Origin: Pisolithus tinctorius
Lineage: Eukaryota; Basidiomycota; Agaricomycetes; Boletales; Pisolithaceae
DNA length: 64,000 nt
Direction of reading: 5' to 3'
Assembly (NCBI GenBank): GCA_024663395.1
Contig: JANFAH010000063.1
Span: 248,001-312,000 of the forward strand
A program made the position numbers and the translations under genes. Positions 33,256 to 45,680 of this stretch are shown piece after piece. Under the pieces are notes generated by a model. The model was given only the letters and a program-made list of their open reading frames with translations, did not search any database and had not been told where the DNA came from. The stretch's first letter is position 1. Each line of letters starts with the position of its first letter.

Positions 33256-36200
33256 TCAATCGCGAAGCTGCCTCACCTTCATATCAATCTCCTCGCGTAA
33301 CTTCATGATCCGACCACCCAACCGCGACGATAAATCCGTCTCTCGCGTGCACAGCGCACGGGCGCGTGCAAGGGCGTCCTTGGCACTCTTGATCGCATGA
33401 TTCCAAACTTCCAGTACCGCTTCACCTCCCACAGGATTCCCCTCACTCATTGCGGCAGATCTCTGTTCACCTTCCTTCATATCCAGCACAGCCAGCTCGA
33501 AATGAGTCACCCCACCAACCCAACTATTCACATCCCCATTCTGATAGTGTTTCAGGGCATCGTGGAGCAACTTTCGTGCACCAGCGTAGTCACCCAACGT
33601 CCGGTGCAATATTCCCAAAATAAACGAACGCACTGCGAACTCGTCTGACGTGTCCAGGTCGGGAAGCGTCCAAGGCTGCTGCACACTCGACGAAGACCGC
33701 ACATACTCAGTTTGTATGTCCATAGGCGGTGTGAGTGCAGTCAACTCTTCGATATGCGCCAAGGCCGATTCCTTATCAGCATGTGCATGTGCATTCCACA
33801 CTACATCGGAAATAGAGTCAGTGACCCATTTGGTATCTATTGCCATTACCAACCGATAGCAAATTCTACGGAGACATAAATCGGTCAGTAAGTTCATTGC
33901 ATGCAATACACAGCATATCAGCCCCACCTTCTGCAGGGCTAATCTTCATAGACTCCACGAATCGCTCGGGATCTCCACCCCGACGAGTATGTTTCGCCTT
34001 GTAGAACTCAACTGTGAGCACAATCAGGCTTTGGCCGAAAGGTCAAGTGGGCAACATACGCTTCTTCTTGATAAACACTTCTATAGGCATGTTCCTTCTT
34101 CGTTTATCTATGGCTTCCGGGAGTGCATTAAACATTTTCTGAGCCTTGTCTAATTGTCCAATGCACACGTAGCACCCTGGAGGATGTTACTGCCTACTCA
34201 GCATGCGGTCGAACGAGACACACCAGCAGCGAGGAAGTGATACGTCGCATGACTCCTGAAATTCACAAGAATGCCAAGTCAAACTTGTCCGTAAGGGGGG
34301 GAAAGCAATCTAACCCACCAATTCTTCATCTTTGCGACCTCCGTAAACGCTTGCGCACTCGCTTCATATTGTCTACATTGAAATAGTGTCCATGCTAGCT
34401 CCAATGCCAACTACTTGTCAAATACGACATATGGGTGCATCAGTCTTGGACACACTGACATGGAAAGTACGATACCCATGCATCGACTTGCGGCAATGAT
34501 TTAAGTTGTAATCCTTCTTGAAGTGTAATGATCGCCCCCTTGGGATCACCTGTCATGCGTTGGATCTTGGCCTATGATAGATTGTCCTATGATGGAAACA
34601 GATGATATACATGAGAGTGCTGACTTACTTTATTGAGTATCCAAAGAGACCATCTAGGATGTTGCTGCAATACCCTGGCATAATACAATCAGACCGCCAG
34701 GTGAACGACATATACCCAAAAGAGATACACACATACCTCCCTACGATACCTGTGTATTGATCTATGATGTGCTTCTCATCCGCTTGATATCCGGATGCGA
34801 GTAACAAGCCACCATAGTATGCTATCAACACCAACCTAGCATGTGCATATAGTCAATGCAAACGCAAACGGCTTTTAAGAACCATCTCATGGCCAGAGTC
34901 AACTTTGCGTGTCTTCGGTGCCACCCAGACTACATACGTAAATGAAATGAAGAGAGATACTGACCCTGCAATGACAGCATGCAGGTCTGTGCCTGCAGCA
35001 GACACTTCAAGCGCTTTAAGTGCCAATTGTCTGTCGTGGCTATACCCAAGAAATCCGACCAGGTTCCTATATGCCACAGCATATAAGTGTCAGCGAGTTA
35101 ATTCCATTCATTCAGTCCACTCAGCACCCGTCAAAGTTCCGTGTGTCGATGCAAATACTTACCTCAATGTTGCAGGCAACGAATACAAGACTAGATTGCA
35201 GAGTCCATACCCTAAGGAAGAATGGAAATTACCATTTCCTTAGAGAAAGGGATATTAAAAATAACAAAAGGGTGCCTACCAAGCGCCGCTGATGACAATA
35301 TGAGCTCTTCGACAGACCCACTGACAGGGTTGATGATGGTGCGGGGAACAGGCTTGGGCTTAGTCAGGTTACCGAGTCCCGTCCACCGAGCAAGGAATCC
35401 GGACAGTCGAACGGGGATAGAGGGTGTTGTCGTAGCATGTTGTAAATTTGTCTTTGAAGGATTGTGGGATGCTGCAGGTGCGGATTGGCGTGCCGTCACA
35501 TATGCATCTAGCCCGTTGGGGTATACCGTTTTGAACAACCTGGTGTTACGGTGAGCATTTTAAGATTGAACACCAAGTCAGGCAGACTTGCTTTTTGTAT
35601 GTCGAGTATGCTCTGATAGAGGCAAGGTGTGAAAACGGAAAAAGGAGGCAAGATGGACAGGATGAAAAGGGCTTACTTATTGAGTTCATACCTAGAAGAA
35701 TCTCAGCATGAGTCGTGTTGCACATGGGCAAAAAACGGAGACTGACAAACACAGGATGTATCCCTTGAGTGATTCGCTGTGTGCATAAGTGCATCGATGA
35801 GGCTGGATGGGGAAGAAGATGCATGACTGCACATTACCACGTACGAGAGTGCGCGAGTCAGCCCAAGGAAAACGATTGCGTCGGTGCGGATGACCTCCCA
35901 TTCGATGCCCGGTTGGAAACGATGACTCGAGGTGGTCGATTTAGCAAGCTTCATGTGTTTCCTGGCACTTTTTTCGGCGAGGGTCAAGTCCTTCGCTGCA
36001 TCCTCCACGAGTTCGGGCTTCACAGGGGGGTGGGTCCGAGTTCGCGTCAGTCAAGGGGATATGCTGGACGAACCTCCATGCCCAGTGCAGCATTCAACAG
36101 TGCACATATGCCGCGCGCCTTGAGGAGAAAGGGTGAATCCTCCTGTCCGCCTGCCTTAAAGACGTCGAGAGCGGCTTCCACCTTGTTTTCAAAGAGTAGG

Positions 36201-36256
36201 TCGAGGCATTGCATTTCGAGACGAAGGATCTCTTCAGCGTCCAGTGCAGCAACCAT
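33256..36256 (-). CDS. IML2: IML2/TTC39-like TPR protein, copy B
   Basis: Paralogue of 15071-18092. Start at 36256 ([16 protein letters not shown]). Blocks in order: [33 protein letters not shown] with FQPGIEWEV near 35950; [11 protein letters not shown] near 35290; [10 protein letters not shown] joined to [15 protein letters not shown] near 34150-34250; KKRRNMP-like [36 protein letters not shown] then ISPAE near 33950. The C-terminal exon, from within 33927 to 33256, contains [11 protein letters not shown] and [19 protein letters not shown]. The introns I checked preserve the frame (after IKKK and after HFLAA). With GID5 copy C it forms a divergent pair separated by about 220 bp, probably sharing a promoter region. 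The family role is outer-membrane or lipid-droplet associated; this is inferred from homology only. Confidence 0.72.
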
Positions 36257-36476
36257 CTCTGTCCTGAATATTTCAGTAGCCTACAGATTATTCGTGAATC
36301 GGTTTATTCAAGCACTGTAGGCTGCCAGTCGAAGACCTCGTTGAGGCCACCTGGCCTTGAGGGCGAGGCCATTAATGTATTCTGCCTCATGGTTATGGTC
36401 TGACACGACGATCACGTCCGAATTCCGACAGAACAACGTTCCGAGACGCGACGACCCAAGCTCGCTAGTCCATTTC

Positions 36477-39468
36477 ATGACCGTGCGCCAGATTACGGTC
36501 GGCTCGCTCAAGCAGCTCAAGAACGCCGTCATCGGGAACCCATCTGCAAAGTTATCGCTTGCCAGAGACTCTGCATTCATCCATCTGTACCGATACATTG
36601 CAAGATTTGTTGGCTGGATGCTAATACACACCGCAGACTCGTCAGTTGTCTCAACCATCCCATAACACCGAGCACTTGCGAAGCCCAGGGCTCGCAAGAT
36701 GACATCCGCATCGAAGCTGTCCACATCATTTCATCCTTGGCATACGGTACATCCATCCTGTACCTACAGAATTTCTGAGGCTCATACCCACTTTCGTGTT
36801 CGACAGGTTCGGAAACAGCGCTATCCGGTCTACTCCGTGCCAACGCCCACCAAGAGGTCGTTCGTGCACTCACGAGTCCGCATGCATTAGGCACACCTCA
36901 ATTGAAGGCGGCACTTGCACGCGGCCTACGTGTGCTTGCGAGCTCGATGGCCGATGTCGTGGGTCCTTCACAGGGACCTATGCGCACGTACACACCAGAA
37001 CATCGCGCGGAAGCCAAGGTTGCACTCAGCTTTCTCTTCGAAGTAAGTTGTTTGCCTATATGCACTGGTCGAGTGCGACAGCTGATGGAAAACTGGCACC
37101 ATGGATCAGTGTGAATGTCTTGACGTCTACCTCCCCCTACTCGAAGATTCCTCTCTACAAACATCCCTCTCCATTGCTCAACTTATCGGTGCAGCAGTCC
37201 GCACCGACACCCACCGCACCGCTATCATCGAATGGCTCCCGCCCCAAGAACGCCAAAAAGAAATAAAAAATCGAAGAGGATGGGAGAAACATGACGTCGT
37301 CTACCAAGCTGCGAATGGTAGACACGGAGCTTGGGTCCTTCGTCACCTTGTCGCTATGGTCCAAAAAAAGGATAGTAAGGTAAGTATGTGTCACGTCGTT
37401 TGTCAGAGTCGTGTAACCGGGATACAGACACAAGAAGCCGCTTTATCTTCCTTGGGAGCATTGGCGATGGACAATCCTTCCGTGGCAAACATTTTGACCA
37501 AGACACCGTTGGAAGGTACGTTTGACATCCGCTCCTATGGACATATCTCATCGTCAGGACGCTCGAAGCTCCTGTCCCTGCTCTTAACCTTGTTTTGACG
37601 CATGCTAAGAGCCGTGTGACGAGCGTACAGTTGGCGGCTTCGTTGTGGTCAGTCTACTGCATGTACGCGTATCCATGCGTTCACACACAACATTTAGTGC
37701 TACTCACATCATCCGTGCTCAAGGCAACCACTACCCAGGACATTTGGACCACACAGCAGTCCTAACCGTCATCCACGTTGTCAACCGCATCCTTTCCTCG
37801 ACGTCCGAGCAGCCGCAAAGCCAAATCAAAGCATGCTATACGCTATGTGAGTAGCTCTCGTACTGCCGAACGTGTTCCGATGGCCCATTTTCTGTACAGA
37901 TTCACTTGTCAGGGACGAAAAGGATTTCTGCGTCGAAGCAGCTGACCAGGGCGTACTAGCCAGTTTAGCATCTCTTGTGAAATCGATCACACCTATAGAA
38001 AACAGTGACGGCTGGGAAATCGACGAGCCCGATAGCAGGGTCAGCTTGAGGGAGGTTTGTCTACGTTTTTTTCTCTGCGCGAGTTCACACGTCACTCATG
38101 AGTTGCCTGTAGGCAGCCCTCAAAGCCATTGCAGCCATCTCACTTTTCGACAAGGTGATCAAGCGGGAGGTAGCCGACACATACGATCTCATACCTATTA
38201 TACAAGCTTGCCTCACAGACAAGAACGTCGGCGTGCGATGTTCGGCATGTCATTGCTTGCGCTCACTGAGTCGGGATACGGCTGTGATTAAGACGAATAT
38301 TACAGATAGTGGTGCTGGGATGGCGTTGTATCAAGTGTTCAAGAAGGAAGACGAGGATGTGCGCGTGATTGCTGCGTCGTTGGCAACGGTGTGTAACCTT
38401 GTCAACGATTTCTCCCCTTTGCGTAAGGTGAGTGTGACGATGTTCTCGCTCGCCGGTTTCATGCCTGTTTGCTTATCACTACTGGTATGCCCCGAATTAT
38501 CAATAGGTCATGTTGGAAGACGGCCTGTTGCCGAGGCTGATGCAATTATTTGGGATGGAGGACCAGGAGATTAGGGTTAGCGTGTTATGGGCCATAAAGA
38601 ACCTTCTAGCGAAAAGCCAATCGTCAACGAAAGACATGGTCATGCAACATTTAGGGTGGTCACAGCTACCAGAGTACGCTCCTTTCCACAAGCATCTCGG
38701 GTGCTCCGTCATCTAATGTATACTCTTGGCACTAGTCTCGCAAACGATTCAGATCCGGAGATACAAGAACAGGCATTCGCTATTTTGCGCAACCTCACTG
38801 ATGACGAAACAGGTGTCAGCTTGGTTTTCGAATCGATGGGCGGCGATACTCTTGCGAATTGTCTTTCTGCGGGTTTGGACTCCCCACATGAATTAGTAAC
38901 TCGAGAAGTATGTCTTTTTTCTTACCATCTTTCCTGAAGCTGCCACGTCCCTATGTCTTTCGCACCCGCCATTGCATTGGATGTCATCGTACTGATCCAA
39001 CCACCCCCAACCCGCCAGACGACCTACGTGCTGGGGAACATCGCCAACAGCTCCCGGTCCCAGCAAGATCTCATGTTCACGCACCCGCACATCCTTGACG
39101 GGATACATCACTGTCTTGCAGATGCCCGCCCTGGGACACGTGTTCCACTGGTTGGATGTCTGCTGACTCTGCTCCGTACCAACCCCCGACGGAAGCGCGA
39201 CCTCATAGAAGCAGGGTTTGTTTCAACACTTCGGCATCTCTGCGAGCGGAGTGGTGGCGGTGGATCTGGTGGCGGGATCAGTGTGGGCGGAAGCGGGAGC
39301 CTGGCCATGAGCACGAGTCCTGTAGGCCCAAGACATCATATGCATCTGTACCATTTGCATCATCCGCATCGGCATATGATATGTCCGGAGGACGATAGGG
39401 AGGCTGCCGTACTTGCGAAGCAGGTGCTAGATTTGATGGATCCATCGACAATTGGGGAGATGCTGTGA
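36477..39468 (+). CDS. GID5: GID complex armadillo subunit Gid5/ARMC8 (full-length copy C)
   Basis: Gid5 (yeast Vid28, animal ARMC8) is the armadillo-repeat scaffold of the GID/CTLH ubiquitin ligase that recruits substrate receptors. Start at 36477 (MTVRQITVGSLKQLKNAVIG; the KNAVIGN motif is typical of the N-terminus). Blocks in order: GLLRANAHQEVVRALTSPHA, the exon at 37101, PVPALNLVLTHAKSRVTSVQ, HIIRAQGNHYPGHLDHTAVL, LASLASLVKSITPIENSDG, DKNVGVRCSACHCLRSLSRD. Then VFKKEDEDVRVIAASLATVC followed by NDFSPL matches ARMC8 well, then the LLPRLMQLFG, EIQEQAFAILRNLTDD and TYVLGNIANSS repeats. The tail has a Gly-rich insert and a His-rich run before QVLDLMDPSTIGEML. At least ten short introns keep the frame. 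Of the three copies it is the only one with an intact 3' part. Confidence 0.8.
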
Positions 39469-39696
39469 TGACTGTATCTACTGGAGATCACTGGTGTTTT
39501 AGGTATTTCTTCTAACGAAATGATTGTACACACTTTCAAGAAAAATGGATAGGCACCCTGCAAAAAGCGTGTTGATACCGCGAGGTTGAGTTACGCTGGC
39601 AACTACAGTAACTGGGCAGCTGCAACTTACGCGCAACGAGCTTTTCCGCTGGTGTTCACGAATGTGCACTGTACTGTGATGTCATCTATTACCCAC
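39469..39696. other. GID5 3' flank, no gene seen
   Basis: Presumed 3' untranslated sequence and spacer before the transposon cluster. No structure noted. Confidence 0.5.
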
Positions 39697-39831
39697 AGTT
39701 GTATGACGCTGCATCTGTGACATTACAGCCATTTGCGGAAAAGATGAGACTTGTGGCGTGATTTTTACCAATTAGAGACTTGTAGATTATACAGTAAATC
39801 TTTGTTGATTGTCAGGTGTCCTGGAACCACA

Positions 39832-42528
39832 ATGGTCTTCCACACGATCTCTCGTGATGTGAAGCTGGCTGCTATCCACCTTCATGACCGTGGCCTCTTG
39901 GATATTCCTGACACACTTAGTGTCTGCAATTTCTCAAGGAGCATGTTCTACTGTATCCTGAGGCTCTTACAAGAGACAGGCAATGTCGTGAAACTACAGG
40001 ATAACAGAAATCAAGGGCAGCCTCATACTCTTGATCGTGAAGACATCAACTATCTTCTGCAGCTCATTCACTGAAAACCTGACTACTTTCTTGATGAACT
40101 CCTCTCCCTCCTCCATACAAACCAATTCATCTCTGTCCACTACTCTCTTATCCATCATGAGCTAGAGCATTTAGGAATGAGCTGCAAGAAACTCAAGAAG
40201 ATTGCCATTGAGAGAAATGAGGATTTATGGACTAACTTCATGGCACGAATGGCACAGTAAGTTTCCTGTTATCATCACTTTTGTCGTGTCATTGATCACC
40301 AAAGATATGATCCCTCCTACCTTGGCTTCATTGATGAAACATCTAAGGATGAACAAACACTTTCACGATGCTATGGGTGCTCAAAGAGAGGCAGACAAGC
40401 ACAGAAAAAGCAAGTCTTTGTTCATGGACAATGCATCTCAACTTGTGCTCTACTTGCACTCAATGGAATCATTGTGGGTATGGCCATTGAGGGCTCAGTC
40501 ACCCATGATAAGTTTATGGAATGGCTTGAGCATGATGTGGTACAGTGAGGGACAAAAGTGTTGCAATGTTTGTGAGGTGTGACTTGTTGCTGATGTAGCT
40601 CAGGCTATTCTGCACAGATAATCATGATACCTATACCATTAGAAAGGGGTGACTCTAAGCTTTCCAGAGCACTAAGGTTCAGTGCAAACAAAGCAATACA
40701 TGCTGAGATACACCCTATTCTTTCTGAAAAGTGCATTGCAATGCTTTTGTCCCTGACAGGTGAAATCATGAAATGTGGCCTTTTGTATTGGATTAAGGGC
40801 ATGGAGGATGGGAAAAAATGATTACATAATAAGCCACATGATCATCCAGATGATTTGTCAGCATGTAAACAATGACAAACATTGGACTTGTACCATTAAT
40901 CCTCCCTCTTTTACCACAACTCATGAAATCATCTCTCTAGCTCACATGGTCATTTTCTCAAGGAATTCTTATCAAATACTGGTGGCCACCACAGTGCCAT
41001 CAGTATAACATGCTCTCAGAACCATCAGTTCCTTAAAAAACCTGCTGTCAGTCATTTCCTGGACTGTTTCTCTCCCCATGCCTGATGTGTTCTGGGACTA
41101 ATCAGTACTTGGAAGGCTGAAAATGTTATGGAGGTCAATCTGGCACTTCAGAACATGATGTACAAACCAGTCCCCTCTCAACCAATGCATTTCTGGCACA
41201 GGGACAGTGGTATGGAAGTTAGGGCAAGACAAAATCCTCTTTACCCCTGGGTGTCATCAGAAGGATATGCTACTAAACTGCCATGGAGCAGAATTCTGTG
41301 CTTCCATCTGGCCCTGAATATTGCCTTTGGTCACATATGGCCAAATAATCCTTCCCCAGTCATCTACAGTTCAGATCAGAGCAAGATCTAGTGAACCCTC
41401 TTATGGTGCTCAGAGCACAAGGAGGTTTTGTCTCACCCCAACTTCCATACCAGTGGTCCTGTGCCAGAAATGCATTGGTTGAGAGGGGACTGGTTTGTAC
41501 ATCATGTTCTGAAGTGCCAGATTGACCTCCATAACATTTTCAGCCTTCCAAGTACTGATTAGTCCCAGAACACATCAGGCATGGGGAGAGAAACAGTCCA
41601 GGAAATGACTGACAGCAGGTTTTTTAAGGAACTGATGGTTCTGAGAGCATGTTATACTGATGGCACTGTGGTGGCCACCAGTATTTGATAAGAATTCCTT
41701 GAGAAAATGACCATGTGAGCTAGAGAGATGATTTCATGAGTTGTGGTAAAAGAGGGAGGATTAATGGTACAAGTCCAATGTTTGTCATTGTTTACATGCT
41801 GACAAATCATCTGGATGATCATGTGGCTTATTATGTAATCATTTTTTCCCATCCTCCATGCCCTTAATCCAATACAAAAGGCCACATTTCATGATTTCAC
41901 CTGTCAGGGACAAAAGCATTGCAATGCACTTTTCAGAAAGAATAGGGTGTATCTCAGCATGTATTGCTTTGTTTGCACTGAACCTTAGTGCTCTGGAAAG
42001 CTTAGAGTCACCCCTTTCTAATGGTATAGGTATCATGATTATCTGTGCAGAATAGCCTGAGCTACATCAGCAACAAGTCACACCTCACAAACATTGCAAT
42101 GCTTTTGTCCCTCACTGTATGTGTATCATGTACAGACCTAGTGATCACAACTGATTGGCAGATGTAGCTACCAAAATGTCAGCCATACCCAGGCCCCCTC
42201 AGTGTCCTTATCATGGACAATGCAAAGATCCACCATGGAGATGATGTCCTTGAGCTGGCCAACCATTTTGGTATGATGAGCCTTCCTATCACATGGTGTT
42301 TTTCTCACCTTCCACTTAGGTGTTTGAATTGAGTATTTGCTGCCATACTCCCCAGACCTCAACCCTATTGAAGAGGCATTTTCAAAGATCAAGAATTGGT
42401 TACATCGATACAATGAATACTACCATGCAACAACTGATGATGGTGTTATTTTTGATATGCTCGAGGTCCTAGATGTCATCACGGAAGATGATGCACATGG
42501 GTATTTCATCCATGCCAGTTATTTCTAG
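39832..42528 (+). pseudogene. Tc1/mariner (IS630-like) transposase, interrupted
   Basis: The transposase moves the surrounding element by cut and paste. The N-terminal helix-turn-helix part starts at 39832 (MVFHTISRDVKLAAIHLHDR). After a stop or intron near 40072 the frame resumes with YSLIHHELEHLGMSCKKLK, then LGFIDETSKDEQ (first catalytic Asp) near 40320-40350 and EGSVTHDKFMEWLEHDV at 40530. The frame is then split by the element at 40543-42117. It resumes with VLIMDNAKIHHGDDVLEL (second Asp) near 42210 and YSPDLNPIEEAFSKIKNWLH (third acidic residue) near 42345-42410. The end HGYFIHASYF is at 42528. The core motifs survive, so loss of function is probably due mainly to the nested insertion. 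Confidence 0.75.
40543..42117. mobile_element. Fold-back element with inverted repeats of about 700 bp
   Basis: 1,575 bp with near-perfect arms (40543-~41240 and ~41420-42117) around a unique centre of about 180 bp. Any position p on the left pairs with 82660-p on the right; for example the 77-codon open frames at 40775-41008 (plus) and 41652-41885 (minus) are identical. Ends start CAGTGAGGGACAAAAG. TA dinucleotides flank it (40541-40542 and 42118-42119), as for Tc1/mariner relatives. It encodes no transposase, so it is presumably mobilised in trans. Arm identity implies a recent insertion. Confidence 0.8.
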
Positions 42529-42728
42529 TATGGAGCTTGCATATCATGGTACATACATAGCTTGAATATGCACACATACATACCTTGTCACTTTTTGTTC
42601 ATTTTGATGCCATTTCCTCTGAGTAAAAATGGCTGTGGATGCCTTGGTGCTAAAGGGAGACTGCATGGGGGACAATGAATTGATTGTGCAGCAGAAGTAA
42701 AGTACATGATGACATGAATTTCGGGTAT

Positions 42729-44269
42729 TTAGGTATGGATGGGGGTTGACCATTGCTTGACTGCATCCCATAAGTCTGCAATCTCACCATGCATGAAGTG
42801 CATTTCCTTGAGGTCCTTGATCATCATAAAACAGAGGGAACGTGCTTTGCGAAAGGAATTCTCTTGAAGCTTCTTTAGGATATCATCACTGAGGTCATAA
42901 TGGGCACAGAAATCGACAATTGGCATGTCATTGCCTGGGAGGTGAGTTGCAGGGAGAAGGAGGTCCGAATTAGCAGTGTCATTGTGGGGTGGTAAAATCT
43001 GTGGGCCTGTATTGCGAGTAAGACTGAGGATATCACTGCCAAGTGTCACATTGATCACTGGTGCTGCAGCAGATGCAGTGAAATTTTTTGACTCGAGGGT
43101 AGCAAGACATCGTTGAAGAATGGGGCTAAGCTTCTCTTGGGCAATAGCACCATTTTGTTTGACTGCATTGAAGAGCTGATGGGTTGGTGGCTTGTCTAAT
43201 GTTGCACAGTCAGTCCCTTTCAGCTGCAAAAAAATAAGTACAGAAAACATAGGAGGAGTGCCATGTCATACCATTGCAGATGCCCAGCAGTTGAAATGTT
43301 TGTGGCTCAGAGGGAAATGCTCTCCAAGAGTGGTAACATAGCAGTGGGTAGATGGACATGCGCCATCAGGTTTCTTGCACACCCAGACATCATGGAGGAG
43401 CTGAATGTTCTTGCTGACCTTGATATTTCCAGGCAATTCTGCTGGTTCCTTCTGTCAAAACACGTTCAATAGTGAATGAGTGAAAACAGCCTGAAAACTT
43501 ACTTTCTTTTTGTTTGCTTTGACTGCTTTTGAGCCACCACCATCATCTTCATCATCTAGTTTGGCACTGGAGCTTGTCCCTTGGGCTATGGTGGGTTTTT
43601 GCTGTGCGATGATATGGATGGTTGGGTTCAGGGATGCCATGTTGTCAACTTGTGAGCTCAGGGTTTTATAGTGGTCTTCACATGACAAAGGAAGTCCAGG
43701 TTTGGGGAGAACTCACGGAATATAGAATGTAACATCATAGTCATCAATACTGATAGTCTTGGGAGAAAGTATCTGTTCAACTCTTGAAAGCATGCAGGCA
43801 AGGAGCATGTCCCAGGGTTCATCACTAGGCTGAAATTCAAATGAGGCTGTCTTCACTTCACATTTGGACATTGGTTTCTTGAGCTCAGATGCAGCCATGG
43901 CATTCACAATGAAGGTTATGACCTTCTTTGGCTTCTCAGCAGCTGAATGCATGGCAGAAGTGGATATATGCACATCAGTCCCCCTCAGCAAGTCATGTGC
44001 TAGTGCCACTTACCTTCTTTCCTGCATTTCCTCTTCTTTGAAACAGTGGGGGGTGGCATTAGGTTGAGTGGAGAGGCTGCTGGGTCTACTGGATCCAGGT
44101 CTGGCTGTGGCTCAATAACATCAGGGGTGGGGGTGGAGTCTGCATCCCTGTGTATAATGTCCACACACACATCTCCATTATTACTTGCCCCACTCTGGCT
44201 TGAATCATCAAAATCATCATACTCCATCAACAGATGGATGGGTGGAATGCCTTCCAAGTCTTGAGACAT
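42729..44269 (-). CDS. Passenger gene of unknown function in the Tc1/mariner element
   Basis: An intron-containing minus-strand gene of a repetitive Agaricomycete family whose function I do not know. Start at 44269 (MSQDLEGIPPIHLL), followed by an acidic region and a basic KKRKCRK patch. Then come PKKVITFIVNAMAASEL and VEQILSPKTISIDDYDVTFY. After an intron come LSCEDHYKTLSSQVDNMA and a Lys-rich linker. The exon near 43270-43465 carries a Cys/His cluster (VWVCKKPDGACPSTHCYV, then FPLSHKHFNCWASAM) that may bind zinc. The last exon, 43223-42729, ends with FCAHYDLSDDILKKLQE and MKEMHFMHG-like LKEMHFMHGEIADLWDAVK, a SAM-like helical segment. Frames are open throughout; one intron boundary near 44008 could not be phased. 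It lies wholly inside the element's inverted repeats. Confidence 0.6.
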
Positions 44270-44456
44270 GTTCTGGCTTGATCACATGCAGGTTGAGATG
44301 TATATTATCAGGTCACATTACAGATTTTTACCAAGTCTACAAGTCTCTAATTGGTAAAAATCACACCGCAAGTCTCATCTTTTCCACAAATGGCTGTAAA
44401 CAAACAAAAATAAAACAGCCAATTGCACAACTTTTGCAGTAATGCGCAGAAAGTTT

Positions 44457-44728
44457 TGTTGAAGGAAAGCCGAGACGAGGGACCTAGGAAGGAGACTCAG
44501 GCTTCAGTTAGAAGAAGTCTATATTCACAGCTAACCTAGGAAGGAGACTACAGTAGTAAGTCAGTAAGGTAGCTATTAATTAACAAAGAAGAACAGTTAC
44601 CTCAGGCTTCAGTTAGAAGAAGTCTGAGGTACACCTGAAGGAAAAACAAACATCCTAAGTGCGAAGATTTATTATGTAAGCTTGTACAATGTAAGCAAAA
44701 GTCAGATAAAGGTGGTAACACTTCAACA
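44457..44728 (-). repeat. Copia 3' LTR
   Basis: 272 bp. It contains about 50 bp more than the 5' LTR, because a segment including TCAGGCTTCAGTTAGAAGAA is partly duplicated. The rest differs from the 5' LTR at only a few positions near its start, so insertion was fairly recent. Confidence 0.85.
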
Positions 44729-44750
44729 CACCCCCTCAGCATAACAAGAC

Positions 44751-45680
44751 TTAGAAAATAATACCCATACCAGAAGAGAAATGCTCATGCTTCTCGTGCG
44801 ATAACCCCTTGGTGAGGACATCAGCCACCTGCTCATTCGTAGACACATACTGTACTGCCAGGTCTCCACTCTCCACCTTTTCATGAATAAAATGATGACA
44901 GATTGATATGTGCTTGGTGCAATCATGGAACATGGCATTGGCAGTTAGCGCTATTGCAGATTGATTGTCGACTAGAAGGGGGGTTGATCACGTGATCTTG
45001 ACTGCATCCAGTTCATGGAGCAAGGTGCGAACCCAAAGGAGTTCCTTTCCAGCTGCCGAAACTGCCATGTACTCGGCTTCTGTGCTCGACAGGGCTATGG
45101 AGGTTTGTTTCTTCGAAGACCAGCTTACAGCTCCACCAGACAGGGTGAAGACATAGCCTGAGACTGAGCAATGGTCATTAATATCTGCAGCCCAGTCCAC
45201 ATCAGCATAACCTACAAGGGAGCCATTAGGGTTGCTTGTGTACTGTAGATGTGCACTCGAAGTTTTACACAGGTACCAGTAGACTCACTTCAGCACAGAC
45301 CAATGTCAGTCTCCAGGGGTAGTGGCATGCCTGCTGAGTACACCTACAGCAAAGGCAAGATCAGGTCGTGTCGCCAACATGGCATACATCAGCGTGCCAA
45401 GTGCTGACTGATACAACTGAAGATCACATGCAGGAGCATCAAGTTTTTTGAGTTTTAGGTTTTGCTCAATGGGTGTGGACATGGTCCGGCCATCCTGCAT
45501 GCCTATGCACTCGAGAATCAACTCTATATAGTGACGTTGAGAGAGTTCTATCACTCCCTTGTTGTGGTCTCGTATAATCTCCATCCCGAGTATCCAACGG
45601 GCTTCCCCTAAGTCCGAGAGGTCATACTTGGCTGACAGTTGGGTTTTTAAGCATTCGATGGCTTCGCAGTGTCACACACC
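44751..45680 (-). pseudogene. Copia pol, end of reverse transcriptase and RNase H
   Basis: Minus-strand reading: CLKTQLSAKYDLSDLGEARW then ILGMEI near 45590-45660, the typical end of the copia reverse transcriptase. YQSALGTLMYAMLATRPDLA follows near 45380. RNase H has SGYVFTLSGGAVSWSSKKQT and SLSSTEAEYMA-like ALSSTEAEYMAVSAAGKEL near 45050-45160, then TKHISICHHFIHEKVESGD and ADVLTKGL near 44800-44930. One frame break lies between 45200 and 45306. It is separated from the first part of the reverse transcriptase by the insertion at about 45680-47515. Confidence 0.8.

Larger units (their letters stand above)
39726..44396. mobile_element. Tc1/mariner element with TA duplication and a passenger gene
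   Basis: Inverted repeats of about 61 bp (39726-39786 and the reverse complement ending at 44396, starting CAGCCATTTG) differ at three positions, all of CpG/TpG type. TA dinucleotides flank it (39724-39725 and 44397-44398). The empty site is preserved in the inverted copy near 51975. Without the 1.58 kb element nested inside, it is about 3.1 kb. That is long for the superfamily, because it carries two convergent genes: a DDE transposase (plus) and an unrelated gene (minus, 42729-44269). Confidence 0.75.
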
